This document shows positions 1-13,651 of a stretch of DNA of 64,000 nt, one piece after another (within the stretch, counting starts at the first letter, position 1; the number at the start of each line of letters is the position of its first letter). This DNA comes from Acanthochlamys bracteata (lineage: Eukaryota > Streptophyta > Magnoliopsida > Pandanales > Velloziaceae): positions 1,364,001 through 1,428,000 of the forward strand of contig CM034142.1 in NCBI GenBank assembly GCA_019914995.1, read 5' to 3'. The position numbers were made by a program, and so were the translations under genes. The notes below the pieces were generated by a model. That model was not told the DNA's origin. It saw only the letters and a program-made list of their open reading frames with translations, and made no database searches.

Positions 1-291
1 TTCACTTTTTTGCATAACTTCTTTTTGAATGTGCAATTTAATTTGGAGGAGATAGGATGTATGACATTATCATGACTTTTAGAAGATGAATGCTGCATTT
101 AGAAAAGTGTACATGAAGACATATATAAAAAACAATTATATAGTGCTCCCACGTAGACATCTACTTCCAATAATCTAAGGGATTGTTTACAGTAATTATG
201 ATATAAATTTTTATTTAAAATGTTTTTATAGTTTAATAAAGTTTAAAGTATTTAAAATAAATTTTATAAAATATATAGATAATATATATGT

Positions 292-648
292 GCACTCTTT
301 TTTTATGGCATTCTGAGGTACTCTCTATTCGATTTATGATCAGAGTAATTTTTAAATCTATTTTTATTATTAGATATAAAAAATTATGAATTAAAAACAC
401 ATTTTTCAATTTTCATCTCATTCGGATCACGAATTTAGCTATATCCGATCAGTGATCAAGATTACAAAAAGAAAGATAATTTAAAAATATATCTATTATA
501 TCATTTTTGTTATTTTTATTATATAGGTGGATGAAGATCGACTCGTTATCTGATTGAGCTAAATTTTTTAAGGAGATTTCTAAATCATTATTCTTCATAT
601 CTAACGTGAAAATTAGATTTGGAGATTACTTCGGCCATAAACTGGAGA
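292..648. mobile_element. Degenerate fold-back (MITE-like) element, family B
   Basis: The left half (about 300-470) and right half (about 530-648) are inverted relative to each other. They carry the same ordered blocks as the better-preserved element at 12399-12789: a 'ttcatatctaacg' block, a 'cggatcacgaatt' block and a central 'gatcaagat' block. It has no coding capacity. Confidence 0.65.
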
Positions 649-3524
649 AAAAATATCTGAAAATAAAAATGCCTATATTTCTTTCTATATTTATATAATA
701 TTATATTTTTAAAAAATTAAATAAATTTATTTCAGAAATTTTTTTATTTTAAGCATTTTTAAACGTCCTACAATATATGGCAGAAGTTTTGAACAAAAGA
801 TGGATTATAAAAAAAGAAAAGAAAAACATATCAGATTATTTTTGGTATTTGCTCGTTTTCATTCATCTATACTTCAAATTTTAAACAATTATAATATATA
901 CTTAGATATTTCTAATCCAACTAACTCAATTACTCAAACCATTTTTTTAAAAAAGACATAATTTTCTATCTTCTTCTCTTCTGATTCAACTAATCTAATT
1001 ACTCAATTACGTTCTTTTATATGGTAGAAGTATATAACACCACATTGAAACTCAACTAATTTAGCTAATACTAACAAGCTTTAATTTTTTTAATTAATTA
1101 ACACTGCAAATTACAATATATATAGGAGCACATTAATAAAGCTTTAATTAATACGGTGGAAGAAATTTCCCCACGTTTTTGGAAATTTGTCGCTTTTGCA
1201 AGATATTTCCAAATTGTACTTTTTGCAGGATTATCTGAAGTGATTAATCACAACTTGATCAATCTTAGAAAAACAAAAATATGCATAGATTCAATCTTTT
1301 GAATTAGATTTTTTGAAATATTTATAAGATAAATTTTTAATAAAAAATCACGAAGTTTATCTTTTGATTTAAAAAATTAAAATGTTAAAATGTTGAAAAG
1401 CAATGACAGACTTTTTTGTGAAAGAGGTTTGTGGCGTATCTATAAATTGATTGAATACCTTTCTAATCATAGGACGCATTATTAATTTTCCTTTAACAAA
1501 TGTTTAATGCATAGTCTATAATATATCTGTCTTTCTATTATTAGATGATCAAGAGAAAATTTTGAATGCTGATTTTTATGATGAAAATTGGACCTTTGCT
1601 TGCATTTTAGTTTCCTTAATTTCGGGTAACTTGTTTCTTGAACTTAAATATAAACTTTCATCTCTTTCTTTTCCCTCTTATTCACAGAATTAAATTACTT
1701 TTTCCCTTTATTCACAGATTTAAAATGATAAGATAATTTTAATAAAGATAAGTTAAATATAAAATATATTTTTTTTACACTTAGCAGAACTCATTTTGTA
1801 ATACTTCTAGAACTGAGCTCTCTAAAGGTAATTGGAGTCTATATACCAAATTAAAATTTCTTTACTACCGCACCAAAAAATACCTTGCAAATATTTGTAG
1901 CTGAGTTTCGTAAAAATAATATTAGAATTAAAGTTTTTTAAAAAATGGGTTGAAAATAGAGTTTTTGTATTTCAATTGCATTGAATACTGCAAGTGATAT
2001 ATAATTTTATAAATATAAAACTTAAAACTAATAAATTTTGCTAACTATTTATTTAGTTAAGATCAATTATACTCCATATGTAAGTTTGATAATTGTATAA
2101 CTTACTCAATTATCAAAATAGTTATATATTATATAATGAACTTGTCATATGAAAAATGTAATATTTTAATACAATAATGCAAATTAATTGATTTATAACT
2201 AATAATTATAATGCAATGATAATGAAATATGAAAACTAATATTATAATACTATATACCATAAAATATATCAAACGTATATTACATAATATTGTATAATAT
2301 TTCATACCACAAATGCATTACACTTATATCACACTAACTTCATAGTCGACATTATTATTTTATATTTATAAATTTTGATCAAGTCATATACATTCTTTTA
2401 TTCTTTTTTCATCTCATCTTAAATCAATAATTATAATCAACTAAAAAGCTCGCACTTTCAAAACGACAGCAAGCCACTTCACAAGAGAAGATCACATCAA
2501 ATAAAACGCACAGAAACTTTTTCCTCTTCCTAACTCATCTCTGCCTATTTCTATAGTCATGTTCTTCTTCCTGCATTCCTTCACCACCATCCCAACGCCG
2601 GATTTATCTTATTAACTTTCAGCAAATGGCTAAGGATGCGTTCTTTTACATTCAGAAGTCACCTCTTTTTTATTAAAAGTTACTTCTAACTCACTTTTTA
2701 TTATAAAAAAATATAAAAAATTACTTTCAATATATTTTTCAATACAAAAAAAAACATCAATTTTAATAATACTGTTTCTAATAACTCACTTTTAAAAAAT
2801 TCACTTTCAAAGTTAAAAAAACACACACTAACAAAAAAAGCCCGAGCTCCTCTTTAGACACTACTAGTGAAAGAAGATCTGCAACGAAAAAGTCAGACAG
2901 GAAGGAGATCTAATGGAGTAAGAAGATTGAAACGTAAAAAAAAGGAAAAAACTGGAGAGAGAAAATTTGTAGCGAAATAGGCAGAGAGGAAAAAGATTGA
3001 AGCTTAATGATGAACTCAGAGAATAAGAAACAATATCCCAAAAAGCTTGAAAAAAGAGGAAAATCAGTGGAACTCACGCGCGGAAGTAGAGAACCAAACG
3101 GAACTGCAGTTCTGAGTTTCATGTAGCACTGAAGGCATGAAATGTCCGAAACTCTAACTTTTGCTAGAGAAACTGAAGTTTTGAAAATTTAAAACACGTC
3201 CTTAGAATAATAATGTCTTTTGTGACTACATGTATGCAGTCATTTAATAGCATTTTATTTTTATTCTATTAGTTTAGATTCTTCATGTCTAGATGTATTT
3301 GTTCAATGAAAAAAATTCAAAATCCTTCTAATTATTCGTTTCAAATTCTTCACTAAGATTCTCTACTATTAGAATTTTACTGCTTCAATTTCATAGGCTT
3401 AAAATAATTTATATATTTCTCTGACACCTTTTTGACATAGAATATGAGATTCTATTCATCTTGACGATTTATTTTTGAATTAAATTGTTCGATTAGCTCA
3501 ACGCGTTAAGTGTATGTTAAGCGG

Positions 3525-3757
3525 AGCGTTTTAGCTCCATTTCAAAGCTTCTTTTTATTTTATTTTTTAAATAAATTTTTTATAAAATTTATTTAAAAAA
3601 TTTAAAAATTTAAAAAAATTAAACGTCGTTAGATCATATTATTGATTATTTATAATTTTTTAGGTAAAAAATAAATCTCATTTTGTAAAAAAATTTTAAA
3701 TATTTTTCGTTTTAGAAAAGCTCAATTTTATAAATACTCTTAAACACTTCTAAAAAG
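3525..3757 (-). mobile_element. AT-rich short element, family A copy
   Basis: In reverse orientation it shows the family order: end motif AAGTGTTTAAGAGTA, 'gagctttt' block, 'gatttattttttacc' block, and the core close to GATCTAACGACGT before a T-rich tail. It is about 230 bp and non-coding. Confidence 0.6.
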
Positions 3758-5010
3758 AAATTTTTTTTTAAAAAAAATACTTTTAGTAATTTTTTCTTGA
3801 TCATATGCATTGATATCAAAAATCTTTTTTATTTATACAAGATCTTGATTAGAGACACAGAGTATACAGAATATATTTCAACCATTAATGCTCAAAAGGT
3901 TTTGTATACAGACGTTAAAAATTTTTGTTCTGAACATGAAATGCTTCAGACAGTAGTCATGCACTCAAATCTTAATTTTACTCCCAGCATTCAACTTTTA
4001 CGTTAAACCAATTTACCTGGGATGGAGTGGGTAGGGCGTTCAAGGAAAGGTCGATTAGTTGAATCACCAACAACGACAATTTATCTCAAAAAAATAGTTG
4101 AATCAGCTTTGCAAGAGTTTGGTACATTACTTGAAGACAGTATAATAGGCAAATGCAAGCATGTTAGCTTAATTCAGGACCAAACCTTTTTTAGAAGATA
4201 ATGGGCGTGTTTTACTTTCTCAGTAGCTTACCATAAAAAAACATGTTCCAAATAAAATTTCTCTATTTATATTTACTTATTTACTCTCACAAACTCACTT
4301 CCGAATCACTTTCTTAAGTAAACAAACTCAATGTGGAGGAAACTTGATTTAGACTCAGATTTGTGAGCAACTATACAAAAGAGTGTGACATGATATTAAG
4401 CAACCTGTTGAAGTAGCTTTCATATATAGCGAAGAGGTAAGCATTGCAGAATGGTCATACGAGGTTTGTGAAGAATTCTGACTCTACATAGAGAAGAAAA
4501 ATGAAAATATATCTTCTTTTCAGTGAATGACAACTTCATGACAGGTATTTTCAGTTGACAATCAAACTAGCTTGTTCACTAATGTCACATTGCACATAAG
4601 ATATATCAAACAAGGAAATTTCAAAGAAGAATTCAACTGGTTACAAATACTACCAAACATACATTCTCTATATGCCTTTCATTTTCGTATTGGAAAATAT
4701 CTCAGGTTCAATGTTTGATAGAAATGTAAGCAACTGACCACAAATAACATTCCTTGCTTCCCACAAAATTTAAGCAACTGACGACTAGTAAAGAAACAAC
4801 TTCCTCTCAAAAAGTATGCAATACTCCATTCGTTCTGACAGGCCACTAGATTCATATAAATGTCTACAATGGGGCTTCCTTGGCTAGGGATTATAATTTT
4901 GAGATTAACATTCATGTACTCAGCAAATTGGCTACACGGAGATTTATATATATCCAATCATTATTCTTTTTGTTGCATATTGACTTCTATATGGCACCTC
5001 CATTTACAAA

Positions 5011-5299
5011 GAAACTCGAGAAATCTCATATGTGATTCACAACCAGAAGATGGATCAAAATTCACTGGAACTAACAAAAAGTTGTGAGTGAACAAAACTG
5101 GTTGTTCAATTCTGTAATCAATTTCCTGCATGCTATCTGAGATTCATAGTGAAACTCCAGAAATCTCATATGTGATTCAAAAACCAGAAGATGGATCACA
5201 ATTCACTGGAACTAACAAAAAGTTGTCAGAGAACAAAATTGGTTGTTGTAGCTCCATTTCTGTAATCAATTTCCCGCATGCTATCTGAGATTCCTAGTG
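5011..5299. repeat. Two-copy tandem duplication (~140 bp) downstream of the DnaJ stop
   Basis: Copy 1 starts at 5011 and copy 2 at 5151. Both carry gaaactc.agaaatctcata, an ACCAGAAGATGGATCA block, and a tail with gcatgctatctgagattc. They differ by a few substitutions and a short insertion near 5246. The repeat lies just past the stop codon at 5439, so it may fall in the 3' UTR. Confidence 0.85.
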
Positions 5300-5438
5300 A
5301 AATGAGATATTTACAATTGCCATACCCCAGTTAGGAACAATGCCCTCATTGTCTATGTCCACTGCGACTGATGATATTCTTGAAGCAAACAAAGATGTCG
5401 CCCAGTATAGCTACCAGCTTGTCATTTAAAGCTTCCCT

Positions 5439-8400
5439 TCAGCTTAAGAGTTTGCTCACCACTAGATGGATCAAGAGAATGGCGCTAATGCCAAGCATGA
5501 CAGTTGGGCCATCTAGCCGATAGTTAAGCTGATCAACAAGTTGCTGCCACCTGTAATGTTCAACCAGTAGATAGCTGCTGATCAAGCCTGTTATTCATTT
5601 CAAACATCTCTTACAATTAGATGCAAGATGGTTTGTAGAATGATGCCACTGTCTAAGACATAATTAAAATAATGGAAATTCTGCCAGAAGTCAAGATTGG
5701 ATGTTGTCATAGAAATGGACTTGGTTAAAGCTCAAGGAACAGACAGCCCATACTGCTACTTCAAACGGCAATCTCCATCATAGTCACTACTATTTAAGTA
5801 TTATATTATCTCACTCATTCAAAAGATTTAATTAGCTCATTCAATTTCCATTCCATATGTAGGTGGTGATATTTCTCCCTAACTTCTCTATGTGGACGCT
5901 TGGTAGGCCAATAACACCATAGCATCACCACATCAAGATGATAGGAGACAACTTACTAGTAAACCCAGATAGGACACTAAATCCTACCAAGGAGCAGGAA
6001 TAGACATCAATTTATTCATAAACACAAGCTAATGCATACTCACCAGTTTTTTGAATTGAGTACCTATATGTGAACTTTCAATACAGGCTATGCAACAGTC
6101 TAGAACAATAATCCAGCTTCAATAACATTGAATTCAAAAAAACTACAAGTGGAAAGAAGCTGAAAGATAATGCTCCAAGTGACAAACTGAAAAAGGAAAT
6201 GAATCGTAGTACATACCATGAGTTATATATGTGGCAAAAGAATTGAAGTCATTTGTCATTTAGTGGCTGTTTGGCAGGGCACTTCGCACTGCTTTTAAAT
6301 TCATTTAAGCTTTTAAACCTTCTACAGCTTCTCAAACAATTTTTTTTAAATTTAGAATGTACAGATGAATTGTATGTCGTAGGATCTTTTTATATATAAT
6401 TTTTATAATTTGTATTTTTTGACGTAAAACAGTTAAGCTCGTTTTCAGAAAAGCTCCAAAATTAGCTCCTTTTCAGAAAAGGTCCTTATTTTAAGCACTC
6501 CCAAACATCCACTTCCTTTCTTGGTGTGTGGGTGACTATGATTCTTTTCATAATGACAGAGGAAGGGTTCAGACTACTTAGTTCAGCAAACCAACAGATG
6601 TAAAAAGGCTTTGAATCTAAAATCTAACCAACACCAATTAATTTAAAGTAAAAATCTAAAGATTTGTATTTGTAAAGAGAGAAGAGATCCTCGGTAGCTG
6701 AAATATATATTTAGCCTTACGAACTACTAATTAAAAAACTATATGGCATAAGAAACGACCACATAGTGACTATGCATATGGCTAACATCAATGTGAAAAC
6801 CACAACCACAATCCAGAACTTCTTAAAAGTTGTAACGATTTTTCCCTATTTCAACTTACCAGTTCTCATATGTGAATTCACTACTTTCTCGTATTGCCTC
6901 CTCCTTAGCAAATTCTTCCAAGATTTCTTGTTGACGCTCATTTACAGACCTGTATGATTTAACAAGAATATAAGTAGACTTCTCAAATATATCTTAATCA
7001 TAAGGGTATTATACAGAAGAAAACAGTCTGGTTTTGTAGTTCTTTGGACACCTGTGCCCTAAAGTATGATTTACTTATTGCTAGGGGGGGAGGGAGAGAG
7101 AGAGAGAGGGAGAGACTTGTAGATTCTTACGTTGGAAACTGCACTTTAAATCGCACATACTGATCACCATTGTCCACTAGGCCTATATTCTTCGGCAAGC
7201 CTGATGCACGTAGCCCAGAAATTTTGATAGTCAATATTGACTTCTATTGGAGAGAGAAATAAATACAACTACCTTCAGAGAAATGGGAAACAAGTTGCAT
7301 AAAATACCTCTTCCCCTTAGGACCAAAAGCTGCCCATGCTGGACTCCTTTTGGTATCTGGTAAAGCAGACAAAAAGTTCAAAAGAATAACGTAGCTTCTG
7401 TGGTCATTTACAGGAATTCTTAGTGCTAAAAGAATATAGCAAAAGGTTTACAGGAAAGTGAGTTAAATTTAAACCAATGTTTCCAAAGCTGCAATCAAGT
7501 AATTCTTTAGGAAAGCATAAATCATGCGCAACAAACTCAGACCGGCCTAAGGAGATGTGTATTCATTCTCCAGGTTCTTTCCCCGCCCTCAGAAAAAGGG
7601 CTTAGGAAGAAAATCAACTTGGTTAACTCAATATGGAGTTAGATCTGTGAACATAACCAAGAAATCATCTCAAGTTGCTCACTTCCATTTAATGGTTACT
7701 CTTGGCAAATGTAAAAGCCAAAAAGCCTCAGGCTTCACCTCGACTGTTGGCTGATCTTTGCATTTTTGCGTATAAAAATCCTTTTGCAAATCTCTTTTCA
7801 TTATTGACATAAACTGCTGTTTGAGAAGAAACTATAGAGGCATTCATCACGTCTACATTTCATTTATTGTTTTAAGCACTTTTTCGTCATGCATCATACA
7901 TAACCAGATGTTTTTGGTCTAGTTTGCTTCTGGAGTTGAGAAGATCATTTTCATGGTGGCAAGATAAGTAACTCATAATGACCCCTTTTTAGAAAGAAAT
8001 GCATATGCAACTCTCACTGGATACTTTGTGAAAGACGAGCGAAAGATTCACAAGCATACCTTGACTTGTGTTTTCCCAGACAGAGTTGGTACCTCAACTT
8101 TACCACCAAGGATAGCCTATTAGATATTTATCAAGAATTAGATGCAATAACAACAACTTTCTACCATAGATGTTATGAGAATAAGCTTGGCCATTTATAG
8201 AAGATAAAAAAGACATATGGGCGAATAGAAAAGAAATCTTAGAAATAAGAAACCTATTCTGTTTTACCAAAATTGAATGGATCAGGTGCCAAAACAAAGC
8301 TGAATACAAACATTTCGACCTTACCGCCAGTAGAAACTACCTTAGAGAACTAGCTATTAGTAGCCTAGGAACATTGACTATTGGTGCACAGAAACCAGAA

Positions 8401-11400
8401 AAGTAGAATAAGACCACTAACAGAAGTTAGACAGAGCAGCAGCACATTTGCCATTTAGCCGGTAGACAACTTTAAGGGCAGGACCAGATTTGGATTAGCC
8501 TAGCTTGTCTGCATAATAAATTCAAGGAATCCCCATATCGTCCCATAATCATGGATCTAGACATAAAAAGCCCGTAGGCTCACGCCAAGTCTAGCCTACA
8601 GAGATCAATCACTTATAAACTAAATTGGGTGAAATGTATGGTCCAAAGAATAGCAAATTCTTAAATAACTGGATGTGTTTGAGCCAGAACTATGCTACCT
8701 CAAGATTTCAAGAGCATAAGCCAAAACGTTCACAGTTGGATTAGGAATTTTCTAAAGCCAGTTGAGGGGCCTAAGTATGGTGTTCTCAGATAAACAATAA
8801 GTGGCTCTTTGGATTCTATACTAACAAATGGATCTGTATGCAGGGAATAGTAAGCATGTAACCCATCCACAGTAGCTGTTACTCATCAAACAGATGGTAT
8901 GGAAAATTATGGTGGGGCATAGTTCATCCAAATTTATTTCACTTTCTTCAGAGATTGGCTTCCAATCACATGAGCAACATGACATGCAATATCACGAGCA
9001 TCATAATCTAGACCACGATAATAAATATTGTCTTCTATATTTGTTTAAAAGCCAACTTTGCACATCTCATATGTGCAATAAACTGGGAGACTGAAAACCA
9101 TACAGTCCTCTTAGTTTGTTTATAACTGCAAGCAAACATAAGTAAAACAACTGAAAGAAAGAGTAAAAACCAGCGTACTCCAAGATCATTCAAGAAAACA
9201 ATTAAGCATCATGTAAGCAGGGGAAGGCTTATCTCTACCAGTGTGAAGCTGATATGGCAATCCACATATATGTCTGGACCCTCACGAACAAAAGTAGGAT
9301 CACTGGCTACCTATAATAAAGGTTAAATAAGACAATGCAATGATATATAAAGGGTGTAACATCAATGGCAACTAACTTAAAGCATGAGAAAAAGTAATAA
9401 GCCAGTCAAAGGTCTTTTTTTTCAAGACAATTGTTGATAAACAATGTACTAACAACAAAGAATGACCAGTAGTGACCATTCTGCAGTGCTGCCATGCTTG
9501 AGAGTTAATCACCATTGTTCAAAAATAACAGCTAAGTGGAGCCAAGTCCATAGATAATCTCACGATTTAAGCAATTTTAAACTTTTATTTGGAAAAATCA
9601 ATTATTCCAGAACTACTATTTGAAAGGAGCAACTTAAAATGAAACAGGACACCTGCAATTTGATATAAAGATTTCCAGGGTTGGTACCCCGCCTTCCACT
9701 ATTTCCAGCATTAGGGACATTGATTGTATCACCAGAATCGACACCTACATGAGTACATCAGCTTTACTAAAAGAGATATAGTAAACAAGAATTACAATAT
9801 GCAATTTTGTACTTTAGATACAGACCAAAAAAAAAAAAAAAAGGAGAATGAGAATGATGTTCCGGTCTAAGTCCATATACCAATATACCAATTCACCTTA
9901 ATGTATCTTCAGCCTATGAGCTTTTGAATAGGTCCAACTTTCCAAGGTTTGAACAGGAAAGACAGATTTAATTTACCATATGGCTACATCCGCATGATGG
10001 AACATATGCGACAAATGCACACATGCAAAAAGTTAGCTATTCCAAGAGGGACAAGCACACTTTGGGGTATTAAAGAGTCGGGTGTTGGACATGTACGAGT
10101 CAGAGGAGTGTATCCACACTTTTTCTTGGCACACTTCTAACCAATAAAATACTTATAAGCCATGACTTATCCACTACCCATGAACTTTTAACTCAGTGAA
10201 TGATAACAAAAAATGCCCTCCCATAGACATTCTTGTAAATGGCACTTGGCAAGTGGTAGCATTCAGAGGCAAAGACATGCAATCTTTTAACTAAAAGGAT
10301 CAAGAGTTAAGTGATCTGAGCAAGCGGTGTGCTGTGATTTTTGTAAAACAACAATATGCTGGTTGCTTTCAATCCAATGCAAAATCCCAGCAGAATTAAG
10401 ATCCATTGAGTAAATGTCAAAGCTCCTCTTACAGATAAGGTTAACTGAGGAAAATTTCTTCACCTGCTGGTATGGTGACATTAACGTTCTTCTCACCTTG
10501 AACAACCCCAGCTCCTTTGCAAAGCGCGCAGTAGTCCTGTATACCCTTTTAATGATCAGCTTAAAAGCACGAGCATAAAAGTAAAACGCTGAGACTACAC
10601 ACGATTTAGTAGAAGTCAACCTTGATTACATGACCTAATCCTTTGCAAAAAGCACAAGTAGTTGTAAACGGAAAAACTGTAACCTGAAGAAACATTAAAA
10701 AAATCCATGAGGAGACATCAAGTAAAAGGCTTATCAATTTCTTAATGGATATCATACTCTTCCAGTGCCGTTACAAGTTGCACACTTGGATAACCTTGCA
10801 TTTGTTGGATGGCCTCTGCCATCTGAAGAAACAACCATTTCATATTGAAAAAAAAAAGTCATATACTTTTCAATTGTAGAATAACACAACCAGAGCCTTC
10901 AAACCACTAGGTAGGTTACTAACTTGGTAAAAAAACCACTAGGTAAAAAAAAATGTAACACTACAAGTGAAACACAAATCCACAGGTTCAACAAGTCAAA
11001 TAGTCTTTATGTAATTTAGCTACTTCAACTCTGATGCATTTGAACAACCTTTCCAAACTTATTGGAACTTCAAATCAAAGATGATCTAGCATGCACCTTA
11101 ATTTGTGAACTTAACGCAAAAAATATGCTGTTTCAACTTTTCAATTTGCTTATTTGTGTTCAGGTAATCATGCCCAATAAAGCTTGACCTTTTGTCCACT
11201 AACAGCCTTTGTTCTTAATAGTAAAATAATGTGGCATGAATATCAATTGAATTATAGCATTGTAGCTCCATTCCAAACAAATTCATGCTAAAATAGCACG
11301 CACTACAAAAACAAGACCAATCCTAACAGAGAGTGTCGCGCGTCTATTAAAATAAGTAAATGGTCCAGATGAAATAAATTTGTAACGATCCTTGGGCTCA

Positions 11401-13616
11401 CAAAGAAAGCTGTGACATTGATATACAACATACATGACTTACTCCATTTTTCAGAAATTCAGTTAGAATACAGATTCATCAAAGGCAATAGATGTCTACA
11501 TTCAGAGGAAAACACTATCCAAGTAACAAGTATGGTATACTCTAAAATAGAAGTTCTAAGTATGGAAGCAAAACAACAAAATCAGGAGATTGGTCATTCT
11601 GATATCACAGCCTAAGCAGTACTTGCAGCAGCAGTACCTATTACAACAGCAATGATAACAATAACATTTTCCTCCCACTAGATGGCATTATAATGTGGAA
11701 CCTTGTGCACCAGTCCTAAGAAGAATGCGGTAGGAAGACAAACATAAACCCTGAAAATATTTTTGACTTTGGAGATAAAATAGTTGCATAGGACATAACA
11801 TGCATGGAATGTATGAATATGTCAATAAAATATTCAAATTGCTATTGATTTACCAAACAATATCAGAAAATTATCAGTTAATAGTAGTATATCAACATTT
11901 TGTCACTAATCTTGAAATCTTAAGATGGTGTACTTGCTTTGAGAGTTGGAGGGTAAATGCATCATTTTCCTATAAAAAAGATACAAATCAATCAGGCGGT
12001 TTTGGGAGGAGAGAGTGCCTATAAAGGGGAGAGTGCCTCCATCCTACTCACCCTATATACATAGGCACTCTCCATATATAAAGAGTTTGAAATATACTGA
12101 CAAAATTTTCACTCAATCAAACTATGAATCGACCTACATTTAGCCACTTGATGAAGATAACAGAAATAAGAAAAACTCAAATTATAAGTATTATTAATTT
12201 TTTTTAGTTATCTTGATAAGTGGTTGAAAGAAGGTTGATTCGTCCTCCAATTAAGCTGAAATTTTACCACTATATTTTTAACTCATAGTTTGTCATATCT
12301 AACGGTGCAGGCTGAATTTTAAAATCTCACTGTCAAAAAATTGAAGAGGGAGTGGCCCGGAGTGCACTAAGAAAGAAACTAGTTCTATTTACATATATAG
12401 AGGAGGGATAGAGAAACTCCTACCTTAAAGGCACTCCCTCCTCGGTTTATAGCCGGGGTGACCTTCAAATTCAATATCCACCGTTGGATATGAAGAATTA
12501 TGAGTTAGAAACCTACCAATAAAATTTCAGCTCAAACGGACCACGAATTCACCTCCATCCGATCACTTGATCAAGATGACAGAAATGATATGACATATAT
12601 ATTTTGAAGTTTTCTTACTTTCTATCATCTTGATCAAGTGACCGGATGGAGGTGAATTCGTGGTCCGATTGAACTGAAATTTTATGGATAAATTTCTAAC
12701 TCATAATTCTTCATATCCAACGGTAGAGATTGGGTATGGAGCTCACTCCGACTATAAACCGGAGAGGGAGTGCCCCTATCCCTCCTCATATATATATATA
12801 TATAGGAGAGGGTATACGCACATCATTTATTGTGCATTATGTCGCTCTGCCTAAACTTGAACCGTCCGATTGCAAATCTAATGCTACACATGAGCGCGGT
12901 TAATTTTGCAACTTCAAACTCATTTTTACAATTTCTTCACTCTTTGAGAGCAAATGTGTCATTATATATAACTGTTTCGTGGAAATCGCAAAAGATCGGA
13001 AAGAGTCGCACAACGTCGAATCTTAATCACACTCAGATTTAAAATACAATTATATCCAGTTTGATCATGTGCGACACTACGATCTATGCGACCCACTTCA
13101 ATCACACTCGAGTCCAACCAAGTTACAGTAGATCACACTTTGTATTTGGGTTGCAACACGGGTGGCAACCTGGTGTTGCGACCCGTGTGACCTAGTGCGA
13201 CCTGTGTTGGTCGGGCTGGATGCATCTATATTAGACCAAAGTGAAACTTGATTGATTGTGATTTAGAATAAATTTTTTAAAAATCTTAAATAAGTTTTCT
13301 TATTAATATTCGAACTCATTGTTTTTAAATAAAAGACCACCATTTTACCAGTCGGATTACAATAATTTTTTTTTTTGAAATGCTAAAATTAATTAGTAAT
13401 TCAAATTGTTCGATCTTGTGTGATCATTTTCGACCTTGTATGACCTCCGTGAAACAAGCATGTTAATAACACATTTGTCTGCGAATAGGGTCGAAACGTA
13501 AAAGTGAGTTTGAAATTGAAATAATCATTCGTGCACATGTGTACAGCGTTAGATTTGCAATTGAACGGTTCAAATTTAGACACAACGGCGTAATGCACAG
13601 TAGACAATATACGCCT

Positions 13617-13651
<35 letters not shown>

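Larger units (their letters stand above)
1..5010. other. AT-rich intergenic region, no gene recognised
   Basis: Only short open frames occur and none resembles a known protein. The stretch 2445-3180 is less AT-rich, but no domain was seen on either strand. The region contains a degenerate fold-back element (about 290-650), an AT-rich short-repeat copy (about 3525-3760) and another AT-rich block with CACTTTT motifs (2635-2830). Confidence 0.7.

Noticed and set aside
2910..3122. 70-codon minus-strand frame with a hydrophobic, Ser/Phe-rich sequence
   Set aside because: It is an A/T- and purine-biased stretch read on the opposite strand. It shows no domain, no homologue I recognise and no convincing splice context.
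10287..10619. 110-codon minus-strand open frame in the DnaJ gene
   Set aside because: It overlaps DnaJ exon 11 in the wrong frame. The true frame there encodes the fourth zinc-finger repeat (CALCKGAG).
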